This document shows, in pieces, positions 18,268 to 27,958 of a stretch of DNA of 64,000 nt (position 1 is the first letter of the stretch; every line of letters starts with the position of its first letter). The notes under the pieces are model-generated. The model made no database searches. It was not told the DNA's origin and saw only the letters and a list, made by a program, of their open reading frames with translations. The stretch is taken from positions 7,564,001-7,628,000 of the forward strand of contig NZ_BHZC01000001.1 in the NCBI RefSeq assembly GCF_003865135.1. The letters run 5' to 3'. The DNA comes from Streptomyces chrestomyceticus JCM 4735. GTDB lineage: Bacteria > Actinomycetota > Actinomycetes > Streptomycetales > Streptomycetaceae. The position numbers were made by a program, and so were the translations under genes.

Positions 18268-19878
18268 TCAGCCGCGCTGCTCCAGTATCGACTTGGTCCG
18301 GGCGCGGACGTCCTCCGTGTCCAGGCCGCGGATGGTCAGCGTGGTGCGGCGGCGCAGCACGTCGTCGACCGTCTCCGCCCACTCGTGGTCCCGGGCGTAG
18401 ACGACCTGGGCCCAGATCTCCGGCGCGTCCGGGTGGATGCGCTCGGCCAGGGCCGCGTCCTCGTTGGCCAGCCGCGCGATGTCGAAGGACAGCGAACCGT
18501 AGTGGGTGGCCAGGTGGCGGGCGGTCTCCGGCGCCATGCGCGGGCCGGGGGCCGAGCCGTCGACCAGCAGCCGGTGGGCGACCGCGTTGGGGTTGGCGAT
18601 ACCCGGCAGCGGCAGCTTCTTCGGCAGGTGCGCGATCGGCTCCATGTCCTCGGCCAGCGGCTGGCCGGGCAGCGCCGCCAGCTTGTTCATGACCGTACGG
18701 CCGATGTGGCGGAAGGTGGTCCACTTGCCGCCCGCGACGGAGAGCATGCCGCCCGCGCCCTCGGTGACGACGGTCTCGCGCTTGGCCTTGGAGGTGTCGC
18801 CGGGGCCGCCCGGCAGCACCCGCAGACCCGCGAAGGAGTACGTGATCAGGTCACGCGAAAGCTGCTGGTCGCGGACGGAGAAGGCCGCCTCGTCCAGGAT
18901 CTGCGCGGTGTCCTTCTCGGTGACACGGACGTCCGCCGGGTCGCCCTCGTACTCCTCGTCGGTCGTACCGAGCAGCAGCATGTCCTCCCAGGGGAGGGCG
19001 AAGGTGATGCGGTACTTGTCGATCGGGGTGGCCAGCGCGGCCTTCCAGGGGGAGGTGCGCTTGAGGACCAGGTGCGCGCCCTTGGACAGACGGATGGAGG
19101 GCGCCGCGTTCGGGTTCTCCATCTTGCGCAGGTGGTCGACCCACGGGCCGGTCGCGTTCAGGACCAGGCGGGCGTTGACACCGAACTCGGTGCCGTCGGT
19201 GCCGTCCTTCAGCTCGGCACCGGTGACCCGGCCCTGGGTGAAGCGCAGCCCCGTGACCTCGGCGTGGTTGAGGACGGTGGCGCCGGCCTCGACGGCCGCG
19301 CGGACCGTCATCAGGGCCATCCGGGCGTCGTTCATCTGGTCGTCGCCGTACACCGCGACGGCCTTGAGGTTGTCCGTCCGCAGCTCCGGCACGTCGCGCT
19401 GGGCCTTGGCCGGGCTGATGACGTGACCGACACCGTCACCGAAGGCGGACAGCGCCGAGTACGCGAAGACACCCGCGCCCAGCTTGGCCGCGCCGTGCGG
19501 GCCGCCCTTGTAGACCGGCAGGTAGAAGGTCAGCGGGTTGGCGAGGTGGGGGGCCACCTCACGCGAGACCGCACGGCGCTCGAAGTGGTTCTCCGCCACC
19601 AGCTTGACCGCGCCGGTCTGCAGGTAGCGCAGACCGCCGTGGAGCAGCTTGGAGGAGGCGGAGGAGGTGGCGCCGGCGAAGTCGCCGGCGTCCACCAGCG
19701 CAACCCGCAGCCCCGACTGCGCGGCGTGCCAGGCGGTGGAGATGCCCAGGATGCCGCCGCCGATCACCAGGAGGTCGTACGTCGCCTTGGAAAGCTGCTC
19801 CCGGGTCTCGGCGCGGCTCTGGGTGGAACCGTCGGCCGGGTGCGTCCCGAGGGCCGGGACGCTCTGCAGGGTGCTCAT
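18268..19878 (-). CDS. glpD: Aerobic glycerol-3-phosphate dehydrogenase
   Basis: FAD enzyme of 536 residues that oxidises glycerol-3-phosphate to dihydroxyacetone phosphate at the membrane, passing electrons to quinone. It shows the Rossmann motif YDLLVIGGGILGISTAWHA near residues 33-50, GATSSASSKLLHGGLRYL and a C-terminal GlpD cap domain (WAETVDDVLRRRTTLTIRG). The start is two bases beyond the glpK stop, so it is translated from the glp transcript. It corresponds to gylB/gylX-region organisation of the streptomycete glycerol operon; no gylX-like gene follows here. Confidence 0.95.
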   Translation of the reverse strand: MSTLQSVPALGTHPADGSTQSRAETREQLSKATYDLLVIGGGILGISTAWHAAQSGLRVALVDAGDFAGATSSASSKLLHGGLRYLQTGAVKLVAENHFERRAVSREVAPHLANPLTFYLPVYKGGPHGAAKLGAGVFAYSALSAFGDGVGHVISPAKAQRDVPELRTDNLKAVAVYGDDQMNDARMALMTVRAAVEAGATVLNHAEVTGLRFTQGRVTGAELKDGTDGTEFGVNARLVLNATGPWVDHLRKMENPNAAPSIRLSKGAHLVLKRTSPWKAALATPIDKYRITFALPWEDMLLLGTTDEEYEGDPADVRVTEKDTAQILDEAAFSVRDQQLSRDLITYSFAGLRVLPGGPGDTSKAKRETVVTEGAGGMLSVAGGKWTTFRHIGRTVMNKLAALPGQPLAEDMEPIAHLPKKLPLPGIANPNAVAHRLLVDGSAPGPRMAPETARHLATHYGSLSFDIARLANEDAALAERIHPDAPEIWAQVVYARDHEWAETVDDVLRRRTTLTIRGLDTEDVRARTKSILEQRG

Positions 19879-19880
19879 GA

Positions 19881-21422
19881 TTACTCCTCGTCCTCGATCC
19901 AGCCCATGGTCCGCTCGACGGCCTTGAGCCAGCTCTTGTACTCGCGGTCGCGGGTCTCCGCGTCCATGCGGGGGGTCCACTCGGCGGCCCGGCGCCAGTT
20001 GGCGCGCAGCGCGTCGGTGTCCGGCCAGAAGCCGACGGCCAGTCCGGCGGCGTAGGCGGCGCCGAGGCAGGTCGTCTCGGCCACCATCGGGCGCACCACG
20101 GGCGCGTCCAGGAAGTCCGAGATGGTCTGCATCAGCAGGTTGTTGGAGGTCATTCCGCCGTCGACCTTCAGCGAGGTCAGGTCGACGCCGGAGTCCTTGG
20201 TCATGGCGTCGGTGATCTCGCGGGTCTGCCAGGCGGTGGCCTCGAGGACGGCGCGGGCGATGTGCGCCTTGGTGACGTAGCGGGTCAGGCCCGCGATCAC
20301 GCCGCGCGCGTCCGAGCGCCAGTAGGGGGCGAACAGGCCGGAGAAGGCCGGGACGAAGTACGCGCCGCCGTTGTCCTCGACGGTGCTGGCCAGCGTCTCG
20401 ATCTCGGCGGCCGAGTTGATCAGGCCCATCTGGTCGCGCATCCACTGCACCAGCGAACCGGTGACGGCGATGGAGCCCTCCAGGGCGTACACCGGCGGCT
20501 CGTCGCCGATGCGGTAGCCGACCGTGGTCAGCAGCCCGTTGTAGGAGTTGACGGGCTCGTCACCGGTGTTCATCAGCATGAAGGTGCCGGTGCCGTACGT
20601 GGACTTGGCCTCGCCCTTGTCGTAGCAGGTCTGGCCGAACAGCGCGGCCTGCTGGTCGCCCAGTGCCGAGGCGACCGGCACGCCGGCCAGCGCGCCCGCG
20701 GCGGCGGTGCCGTACACCTCGGCCGACGAGCGGATCTCCGGCAGCACCGCGGCCGGGATGTCGATGGAGTGCAGGATCTTCTCGTCCCACTCCAGCCTGC
20801 GCAGGTTCATCAGCAGGGTGCGCGAGGCGTTGGTGACGTCGGTGACGTGCACGCCGCCCTCGGCGCCGCCGGTCAGGTTCCAGATGACCCAGGAGTCCAT
20901 GGTGCCGAAGAGGATGTCGCCGGCCTCGGCGCGCTCGCGCAGGCCCTCGACGTTGTCCAGCAGCCAGCGGATCTTCGGGGCGGCGAAGTACGAGGCCAGC
21001 GGCAGGCCGGTCTCGCGGCGGAAGCGGTCCTTGCCGACGTTGCGGCCCAGCTCACGGCAGAGCGCGTCGGTACGGGTGTCCTGCCAGACGATGGCGTTGT
21101 GGACCGGCTCGCCGGTGTTCTTGTCCCACATCAGCGTGGTCTCGCGCTGATTGGTGATGCCGATCGCCTTGACGTCCTTGGCGGTGATGCCGGCCTTGTC
21201 GACGGCACCGGCCACGACCTGCTGGACGTTCTCCCAGATCTCCTTGGCGTCGTGCTCGACCCACCCCGGCTTGGGGAAGATCTGTTCGTGCTCCTTCTGG
21301 TCGACCGAGACGATCCGGCCGTCCTTGTCGAACACGATGCAGCGGCTGGACGTGGTGCCCTGGTCGATGGCCGCGATGAACGGGCCGTGGCCGTGGGAGG
21401 CGGTGCTGTGGTTGTCGCTCAT
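19881..21422 (-). CDS. glpK: Glycerol kinase
   Basis: FGGY-family kinase of 513 residues that phosphorylates glycerol with ATP. It has the N-terminal phosphate motif [15 protein letters not shown], the WNLTGG region and [19 protein letters not shown] near the C-terminus. Length is normal. It lies between glpF (41 bases upstream) and glpD (two bases downstream) in one minus-strand operon and provides the substrate of GlpD. The start ATG at 21422 is chosen over an upstream in-frame ATG at 21536 that would read into glpF. Confidence 0.96.
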   Translation of the reverse strand: MSDNHSTASHGHGPFIAAIDQGTTSSRCIVFDKDGRIVSVDQKEHEQIFPKPGWVEHDAKEIWENVQQVVAGAVDKAGITAKDVKAIGITNQRETTLMWDKNTGEPVHNAIVWQDTRTDALCRELGRNVGKDRFRRETGLPLASYFAAPKIRWLLDNVEGLRERAEAGDILFGTMDSWVIWNLTGGAEGGVHVTDVTNASRTLLMNLRRLEWDEKILHSIDIPAAVLPEIRSSAEVYGTAAAGALAGVPVASALGDQQAALFGQTCYDKGEAKSTYGTGTFMLMNTGDEPVNSYNGLLTTVGYRIGDEPPVYALEGSIAVTGSLVQWMRDQMGLINSAAEIETLASTVEDNGGAYFVPAFSGLFAPYWRSDARGVIAGLTRYVTKAHIARAVLEATAWQTREITDAMTKDSGVDLTSLKVDGGMTSNNLLMQTISDFLDAPVVRPMVAETTCLGAAYAAGLAVGFWPDTDALRANWRRAAEWTPRMDAETRDREYKSWLKAVERTMGWIEDEE

Positions 21423-21463
21423 GTGTGTCTGTGCTCCAAAAATCTTCGGTCGGGCGGCGCGGC

Positions 21464-22252
21464 TCAGGCGAACGCGAGGTTGTAGATACCACCGGCGATC
21501 GCGCCGCCGATCAGCGGACCGGCGACCGGGATCCACGCGTAGCCCCAGTCCGACCCGCCCTTGTTCGGCAGCGGAAGCAGCGAGTGGACGATACGCGGAC
21601 CGAGGTCGCGAACCGGGTTGATCGCGTAGCCGGTCGGGCCGCCCAGCGACAGACCGATACCGACGACCACGAACGCGGTCAGCAGCGCGCCGATGACGCC
21701 GACGCCCTTGCCGTCGTCACTGAGGCCCTGCGTGAGGATCGCCAGCACGAGCACGATGGTGGCGATGACCTCGGTGGTCAGGTTCTGCACCGCGTTGCGG
21801 ATCTCGGGTCCGGTGGAGAAGACGCCGAGAACCGGGCCGGCCTTGGGGGCCGCTGCCCTGTCGACCATGCCTTCCGGCCCGCTCTGCTCGCCCACGATCT
21901 CCGGGTCGGTCAGATGGGCCTTGAAGTGGCCGTAGTACGCGAGCCACACGAGCACCGCGCCGATCATGGCGCCGAGCAGTTGCCCGGCGAAGTAGACCGG
22001 TACGTCGCCCCACGGCGTGCCGCCCTTGACGGCCAGTCCCACGGTGACCGCCGGGTTGAGGTGCGCGCCGGACTTCGACGCGATGTACGCGCCGGTCAGT
22101 ACGGCGAAACCCCACCCGAAGGCGATGGCCACCCATCCCGCTTCGAATGCCTTCGAGCGCTTCAGCGTGACGGCGGCGCAGACGCCACCGCCCAGCAGGA
22201 TCAGAACAGCGGTACCGATGGTCTCGCTGATGAAGATGTCGGAGCTGGACAC
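21464..22252 (-). CDS. glpF: Glycerol uptake facilitator (aquaporin family)
   Basis: Membrane channel of 262 residues with six hydrophobic segments. The first pore motif is the standard NPA in [10 protein letters not shown]; the second reads NPV in [10 protein letters not shown] where NPA is usual, with the following Arg-Asp retained. The start is a GTG at 22252 preceded by AAAGGAG. First structural gene of the glycerol operon; its promoter region (22253-22478) carries palindromes related to those before gylR. Confidence 0.94.
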   Translation of the reverse strand: MSSSDIFISETIGTAVLILLGGGVCAAVTLKRSKAFEAGWVAIAFGWGFAVLTGAYIASKSGAHLNPAVTVGLAVKGGTPWGDVPVYFAGQLLGAMIGAVLVWLAYYGHFKAHLTDPEIVGEQSGPEGMVDRAAAPKAGPVLGVFSTGPEIRNAVQNLTTEVIATIVLVLAILTQGLSDDGKGVGVIGALLTAFVVVGIGLSLGGPTGYAINPVRDLGPRIVHSLLPLPNKGGSDWGYAWIPVAGPLIGGAIAGGIYNLAFA

Positions 22253-22363
22253 CCGCGACTCCTTTGTCCTTCGTCCAGGGGAAGGCGGACCCCGGGTCCC
22301 TCCGAGGTCCGCGCCCTCCGAGAGGGCGTTGGTCGGCCTCCGGCACTGTCCACCATAACCAAT

Positions 22364-22393
22364 ATTGTCGTTTGGTGTTCGACAATGCCGACC
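22364..22393. promoter_or_regulatory. Predicted GylR operator in the glpF promoter region
   Basis: Two overlapping signals: a perfect inverted repeat ATTGTCG/CGACAAT with a nine-base spacer (22364-22386), and GTTCGACAATGCCGACC (22377-22393), which matches the palindrome upstream of gylR at 14 of 17 bases. The location 110-140 bases before glpF fits a repressor site over the promoter. Confidence 0.55.
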
Positions 22394-22478
22394 GACGAAC
22401 GGCAGTTTTCTTCACACGTAGCACCCCGTCAAGGGTTCTGTGACTGAAAACTTAGGTGAACGTATGGGATGGAAGGGG

Positions 22479-23252
22479 TCAGAATCGCCCTGCGCCCAGG
22501 TCCCGGGAGACCGCTCGGGCGCAATCCCGCACGGCGGCGACGATTTCCGGCCGCAGCTCACCCGGCTCGCCGTCCCGGCAGACCCGCTCCACCGCACCCG
22601 TCACACCCACCGCGCCCACCGGCATCCGCCGCCGGTCGTGGATGGGCGCGGCCACCGACGCCACGCCCTCCCAGGTCTCCTCCACGTCGGCCGCCCAGCC
22701 GCGCGCCCGGGTGAGGTCCAGCACACCCTCCAGGTCCTCCAGCGCGGTCACCGTGCGCGGCGTGAACGCCTGCCGCTCGGCCTCCGCCGCCTCGCTGTGC
22801 GCCACCGGGTCGTACGCCGTCAGCACCTTGCCCAGCGCCGTGCTGTGCAGCGGGTGCATCGCGCCGACCTCCAGCACCTGGCGGCTGTCGTCGGGACGGA
22901 AGACGTGGTGCACGATCAGCACGCCCTGCTGGTGCAGCACCCCCAGGTAGACGCTCTCGCCGCTGGAGCGCGCCAGGTCGTCCGTCCACACGAGCGCGCG
23001 GGCGCGCAGCTCGTGCACGTCCAGGTAGCTGTTGCCGAGGCGCAGCAGCTCGGCGCCCAGTTGATAGCGGCCGGACGCCGGGTCCTGCTCGACGAAGCCC
23101 TCCTGCTGGAGGGTGCGCAGGATGCCGTGCGCGGTGCCCTTGGCCAGGCCCAGCGCGGAGGAGATGTCGGAGAGGCCCAGCCGCCGCTCGCCGCCGGCCA
23201 GCAGCCGCAGCATCGCGGCGGCACGTTCCAGTGACTGGATGTTCCGTGCCAT
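22479..23252 (-). CDS. gylR: Glycerol operon regulatory protein, IclR family
   Basis: IclR-type repressor of 257 residues: N-terminal winged helix (RNIQSLERAAAMLRLLA, LGLAKGTAHGILRTL) and C-terminal ligand domain (HPLHSTALGKVLTAYDP, SVAAPIHDRRRMPVGAVGV). In Streptomyces coelicolor GylR represses the glycerol operon in the absence of glycerol-3-phosphate and also controls itself. The gene lies directly upstream of glpFKD on the same strand, which is the known arrangement. The ATG at 23252 is close to a GGAGG-like GGAGGTTGCCCG upstream on its strand. Confidence 0.95.
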   Translation of the reverse strand: MARNIQSLERAAAMLRLLAGGERRLGLSDISSALGLAKGTAHGILRTLQQEGFVEQDPASGRYQLGAELLRLGNSYLDVHELRARALVWTDDLARSSGESVYLGVLHQQGVLIVHHVFRPDDSRQVLEVGAMHPLHSTALGKVLTAYDPVAHSEAAEAERQAFTPRTVTALEDLEGVLDLTRARGWAADVEETWEGVASVAAPIHDRRRMPVGAVGVTGAVERVCRDGEPGELRPEIVAAVRDCARAVSRDLGAGRF

Positions 23253-23587
23253 CGGGCAACCTCCGGTGAAGCGGTGAAGCGGGTGACATGGTGCGGTGTA
23301 CGGCGCGCGACCGGCCCGGGAGAGCGGTTCGGCAATGCTGAACGATATCGGTGAATGCCGACCTGTGGCAGTCGACCGACCCCTGCCAATGATCTTGAGC
23401 GGGTCCGGTGCCGCCTCCCGCCCGGCTCCCGCGGGCCCCGGCCGCCGCCGAGGTCCCCGTACGACTTGCGGGAGTCCAAGCCCTGGGACACCCGGGCCAC
23501 CGGCAGCCACGCCCGCTACCCTGACCGGGTGCGCCTTCTACCGGAAGACGCAAAGCCGACAGCCGTCGCAACCAGGGGAGCACCTCC
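23253..23587. promoter_or_regulatory. Divergent promoter region of gylR and metH
   Basis: 335 bases without a gene. The gylR side holds the palindrome at 23327-23343 and a direct repeat of its right half. The metH side has no recognisable riboswitch: I looked for cobalamin and SAM elements and saw neither conserved core. GGGGAGCACCTCC before the metH ATG provides the ribosome site. Confidence 0.5.
23327..23363. promoter_or_regulatory. Predicted GylR autoregulatory operator
   Basis: GTTCGGCAATGCTGAAC (23327-23343) is a palindrome with one arm mismatch. Its right half, AATGCYGAMC, recurs 20 bases on at 23354-23363, two helical turns away. The same motif lies before glpF at 22377. Confidence 0.55.
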
Positions 23588-26500
23588 ATGGCCTCGTACA
23601 CGCCATCGTCCGCCAGCACATCCCGCACCACGGCACTCCGCGAGGCCCTCGCCTCCCGCGTGGTGGTGGCCGACGGGGCGATGGGCACGATGCTCCAGGC
23701 CCAGGACCCGTCGATGGAGGACTTCCAACAGCTTGAGGGCTGCAACGAGATCCTGAACATCACCCGTCCGGACATCGTCCGTTCGGTCCACGAGGAGTAC
23801 TTCGCGGTCGGTGTCGACTGCGTCGAGACCAACACCTTCGGCGCCAACTACGCCGCGCTCGCCGAGTACGACATCCCCGAACGGGTCTTCGAACTGTCCG
23901 AGTCCGGCGCCCGCATCGCCCGCGAGGTCGCCGACGCGTTCACCGCCTCGACCGGGCAGCAGCGCTGGGTGCTCGGCTCCATGGGCCCCGGCACCAAGCT
24001 GCCCACCCTCGGCCACGTCGACTACGCCACCCTGCGCGACGCCTACCAGCAGAACGCCGAAGGCATGATCGCCGGCGGCGCCGACGCGCTGCTCGTCGAG
24101 ACCACCCAGGACCTGCTCCAGACCAAGGCCGCCGTCCTCGGCGCCCGCCGCGCCCTGGCGGCCACCGGCACCGACCTGCCGGTGATCTGCTCGGTGACCG
24201 TCGAGACCACCGGCACCATGCTGCTCGGCTCGGAGATCGGCGCCGCGCTGACCGCGCTGGAGCCGCTCGGCATCGACATGATCGGCCTGAACTGCGCCAC
24301 CGGCCCCGCCGAGATGAGCGAGCACCTGCGCTACCTCGCGCGCAACGCCCGCGTCCCGCTGTCCTGCATGCCGAACGCCGGTCTGCCCGTCCTCGGCAAG
24401 GACGGCGCCCACTACCCGCTGTCCCCGGGCGAGCTGGCCGACGCCCAGGAGACCTTCGTCGCGGAGTACGGGCTCTCGCTCGTCGGCGGCTGCTGCGGTA
24501 CGACGCCGGAGCACCTGCGCCAGGTCGTCGAGCGGGTACGGGGCCTGGCCCCCACCGAGCGCAGCCCGCGCCCCGAGCCCGGTGCCGCCTCCCTCTACCA
24601 GACCGTCCCGTTCCGCCAGGACACCTCGTACCTGGCGATCGGTGAGCGCACCAACGCCAACGGCTCCAAGAAGTTCCGCGAGGCCATGCTGGACGGCCGC
24701 TGGGACGACTGCGTGGAGATGGCGCGCGACCAGATCCGCGAGGGCGCCCACCTGCTCGACCTGTGCGTGGACTACGTCGGCCGGGACGGCGTCGCCGACA
24801 TGCGGGAGCTGGCCGGCCGCTTCGCCACCGCCTCCACCCTGCCCATCGTGCTGGACTCCACCGAGGTCCCGGTGATCCAGGCGGGCCTGGAGAAGCTGGG
24901 CGGCCGCGCGGTCATCAACTCCGTCAACTACGAGGACGGCGACGGCCCCGAGTCGCGGTTCGCCAGGGTCGCCGCGCTGGCCCGCGAGCACGGCGCCGCC
25001 CTGATGGCGCTGACCATCGACGAGGAGGGCCAGGCCCGCACCGTCGAGAACAAGGTCGCCATCGCCGAGCGCATCATCGCCGACCTGACGGCCAACTGGG
25101 GCATCCGCGAGTCGGACATCCTCATCGACTGCCTGACCTTCACCATCTGCACCGGTCAGGAGGAGTCCCGCAAGGACGGCGTCAACACCATCGAGGCGAT
25201 CCGCGAGCTGAAGCGGCGTCACCCCGACGTGCAGACCACGCTGGGCCTGTCCAACATCTCCTTCGGCCTCAACCCGGCCGCCCGCATCGTGCTCAACTCC
25301 GTCTTCCTCGACGAGTGCGTCAAGGCCGGACTGGACTCGGCGATCGTGCACGCCTCCAAGATCCTGCCGATCGCCCGCCTGGAGGAGGAGCAGGTCAAGG
25401 TCGCCCTCGACCTGATCTACGACCGGCGCGAGGAGGGCTACGACCCGCTCCAGAAGCTCCTGGAGCTGTTCGAGGGCGCCACCGCCAAGTCGCTGAAGGC
25501 CGGCAAGGCCGAGGAACTGCTCGCGCTGCCCCTGGAGGAGCGGCTGCGGCGCCGCATCATCGACGGCGAGAAGAACGGCCTGGAAGCCGACCTGGACGCG
25601 GCGCTCGCCGAACGCCCGGCCCTGGACATCGTCAACGACACCCTGCTCGAAGGCATGAAGGTGGTCGGCGAGCTGTTCGGCTCCGGCCAGATGCAACTGC
25701 CGTTCGTGCTCCAGTCCGCCGAGGTCATGAAGACCGCGGTGGCCTACCTGGAGCCGCACATGGAGAAGACGGACGCCGACGGCAAGGGCACCATCGTCCT
25801 GGCGACCGTCCGCGGCGACGTGCACGACATCGGCAAGAACCTCGTCGACATCATCCTGTCCAACAACGGCTACAACGTCGTCAACCTCGGCATCAAGCAG
25901 CCGGTTTCGGCCATCCTGGAAGCCGCCGAGGAACACCGCGCCGACGTCATCGGCATGTCCGGGCTGCTGGTCAAATCCACGGTGATCATGAAGGAGAACC
26001 TGGAGGAGCTCAACCAGCGCAAGATGGCGGCCGACTTCCCCGTCATCCTCGGCGGCGCCGCCCTGACCCGCGCCTACGTCGAACAGGACCTGCACGAGAT
26101 CTACGAGGGCGAGGTCCGCTACGCCCGCGACGCCTTCGAGGGCCTGCGCCTGATGGACGCCCTGATCGCCGTCAAGCGCGGCGTGCCCGGCGCCACCCTG
26201 CCCGAACTCAAGCAGCGCCGCGTTCCCAAGCGCGACGTCGAGACCAAGGAGCCGGAGCGGGAGGAGGGCACCGTCCGCTCCGACGTGTCCACCGACAACC
26301 CCGTCCCCGCCCCGCCCTTCTGGGGCACCCGCGTCGTCAAGGGCATCCAGCTCGCCGACTACGCGTCCTGGCTGGACGAGGGCGCCCTGTTCAAGGGGCA
26401 GTGGGGCCTCAAGCAGGCCCGTACCGGCGACGGACCCTCGTACGAGGAACTGGTCGAGACCGAGGGACGCCCCCGGCTGCGCGGCTGGCTGGGCAAGCTC

Positions 26501-27097
26501 CAGACCGAGAACCTCCTGGAGGCCGCCGTCGTCCACGGGTACTTCCCCTGCTACTCCAAGGGCGACGACCTGATCCTGCTCAACGAGGACGGCACCGAGC
26601 GCACCCGCTTCACCTTCCCGCGCCAGCGCCGCGGCCGGCGCCTGTGCCTGGCGGACTTCTTCCGCCCGGAGGAGTCCGGCGAGCGGGACGTGGTCGGCCT
26701 CCAGGTCGTCACCGTCGGCTCGAAGATCGGCGAGGCCACCGCCGAGCTGTTCGCCTCCGACTCCTACCGCGACTACCTGGAGCTGCACGGCCTGTCCGTG
26801 CAGCTCGCCGAGGCCCTCGCCGAGTACTGGCACGCCCGGGTCCGCGCCGAGCTGGGCTTCGCGGGCGAGGACCCCGCGGACGTCGAGGACATGTTCGCGC
26901 TGAAGTACCGCGGCGCCCGCTTCTCGCTGGGCTACGGGGCTTGCCCCGACCTGGAGGACCGCGCCAAGATCGCCGACCTGCTGCAGCCGGAGCGGATCGG
27001 GGTGCAGCTCTCCGAGGAGTTCCAGCTCCACCCGGAGCAGTCCACCGACGCGATCGTCATCCACCACCCGGAGGCGAAGTACTTCAACGCGCGGTAG
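23588..27097 (+). CDS. metH: Cobalamin-dependent methionine synthase
   Basis: Complete 1169-residue enzyme that moves a methyl group from methyltetrahydrofolate via cobalamin to homocysteine. Domains in order: homocysteine-binding barrel with zinc cysteines (TNTFGAN, LNCATGP, VGGCCGTTP; residues about 20-320), pterin-binding barrel from GERTNANGSKKF (about 345-610), the helical cap, the B12 domain with DVHDIGKN (near residue 750) as lower ligand of cobalt, and the activation domain that binds SAM (about 900-1169). The start at 23588 has GGGGAG upstream. Divergent from gylR. Its place near MTA/SAH genes groups methionine-cycle functions in this region. Confidence 0.97.
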   Translation: MASYTPSSASTSRTTALREALASRVVVADGAMGTMLQAQDPSMEDFQQLEGCNEILNITRPDIVRSVHEEYFAVGVDCVETNTFGANYAALAEYDIPERVFELSESGARIAREVADAFTASTGQQRWVLGSMGPGTKLPTLGHVDYATLRDAYQQNAEGMIAGGADALLVETTQDLLQTKAAVLGARRALAATGTDLPVICSVTVETTGTMLLGSEIGAALTALEPLGIDMIGLNCATGPAEMSEHLRYLARNARVPLSCMPNAGLPVLGKDGAHYPLSPGELADAQETFVAEYGLSLVGGCCGTTPEHLRQVVERVRGLAPTERSPRPEPGAASLYQTVPFRQDTSYLAIGERTNANGSKKFREAMLDGRWDDCVEMARDQIREGAHLLDLCVDYVGRDGVADMRELAGRFATASTLPIVLDSTEVPVIQAGLEKLGGRAVINSVNYEDGDGPESRFARVAALAREHGAALMALTIDEEGQARTVENKVAIAERIIADLTANWGIRESDILIDCLTFTICTGQEESRKDGVNTIEAIRELKRRHPDVQTTLGLSNISFGLNPAARIVLNSVFLDECVKAGLDSAIVHASKILPIARLEEEQVKVALDLIYDRREEGYDPLQKLLELFEGATAKSLKAGKAEELLALPLEERLRRRIIDGEKNGLEADLDAALAERPALDIVNDTLLEGMKVVGELFGSGQMQLPFVLQSAEVMKTAVAYLEPHMEKTDADGKGTIVLATVRGDVHDIGKNLVDIILSNNGYNVVNLGIKQPVSAILEAAEEHRADVIGMSGLLVKSTVIMKENLEELNQRKMAADFPVILGGAALTRAYVEQDLHEIYEGEVRYARDAFEGLRLMDALIAVKRGVPGATLPELKQRRVPKRDVETKEPEREEGTVRSDVSTDNPVPAPPFWGTRVVKGIQLADYASWLDEGALFKGQWGLKQARTGDGPSYEELVETEGRPRLRGWLGKLQTENLLEAAVVHGYFPCYSKGDDLILLNEDGTERTRFTFPRQRRGRRLCLADFFRPEESGERDVVGLQVVTVGSKIGEATAELFASDSYRDYLELHGLSVQLAEALAEYWHARVRAELGFAGEDPADVEDMFALKYRGARFSLGYGACPDLEDRAKIADLLQPERIGVQLSEEFQLHPEQSTDAIVIHHPEAKYFNAR

Positions 27098-27179
27098 CAC
27101 CGGGACCGGCAGGGCCACGGAAGTCCCCGCGGGCCACGCGCGTCCCCCCGCACAGACGTACACTGGTCGGTCCGGTAGA

Positions 27180-27216
27180 GGCCGGTCGCTCTCTCCTCGC
27201 GGGAGAGCGGCCGGCC
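27180..27216 (+). terminator. Terminator hairpin after metH
   Basis: A 14-base stem with one mismatch (GGCCGGTCGCTCTC with GAGAGCGGCCGGCC) over a nine-base loop, followed by CTTTCG. It lies between metH and the HAD gene. Confidence 0.65.
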
Positions 27217-27257
27217 CTTTCGTCCCTCCGGGGACGCGCGAGTACGGAGGTGCACGG

Positions 27258-27958
27258 ATGACGAGCAGCATCCCCGCGGTAGGAACCCGTACGGCCGACG
27301 GCGCCACCCTGCAGGCCGTCTTCCTCGACCTGGACGGCACCCTCGTCGACACCGAGGGCTTCTGGTGGGAGGCCGAGGCCCAGGTCTTCGCCGAACTGGG
27401 CCACGTACTGGACGACCACCACCGCCAGGTCGTCGTCGGCGGGCCGATGAAGCGCAGCGCCGCGTACCTGATCGAGGTGACCGGCGCCGACATCGGCCTG
27501 GACGACCTGAGTGTGCTGCTCAACGCCCGGTTCGCGGAGCGCATCGCCCGCGGTGTGCCGCTGATGCCCGGCGCCCGCCGGCTGCTCGCCGAACTGTCCG
27601 CGCACGGCGTGCCCACCGCCCTGGTCTCCGCCTCGCACCGCACCGTCATCGACCGGATGCTGCACTCCCTGGGCCCCGAGCACTTCCGCCTGACGCTGGC
27701 CGGCGACGACCTGCCCCGTACGAAGCCCCATCCCGACCCGTACCTGACCGCGGCCGCCCGGCTCGGCGTGGACCCCCGGCGCTGCGCCGTGGTGGAGGAC
27801 ACCGTCACCGGGGTGACGGCGGGGAGGCGGCCGGCTGCCAGGTCGTCGCGGTCCCGTCGGTGGCCCCGATCGGCCCCGGCGCGGGCCGCACCGTGGTCGG
27901 ATCGCTGGAAGAAGTGGATCTCCCATTTCTCCGGTCGCTCATCACGGACGGCCGGTGA
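27258..27958 (+). pseudogene. HAD-superfamily phosphatase with a -1 frameshift near its end
   Basis: HAD hydrolase like beta-phosphoglucomutase/sugar-phosphatase types: motif I FLDLDGTLVDTE, motif II ALVSASH, lysine in RTKPHPDPY and motif IV AVVEDTVTGV. After VTA the family sequence moves to another frame (EAAGCQVVAVPSVAPIGPG, ending at LRSLITDGR, stop 27958). The break is the run of four G at 27821-27824; a fifth G restores one frame of about 233 residues. If the deletion is real, translation would run on to 28043 with a foreign tail, losing the last core strand. Substrate unknown. The ATG has GGAGGTG upstream. Confidence 0.72.

Noticed and set aside
23344..23587. Possible cobalamin riboswitch before metH
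   Set aside because: No B12-box-like core is present, and the gap left after the gylR operator is too plain to support the fold.
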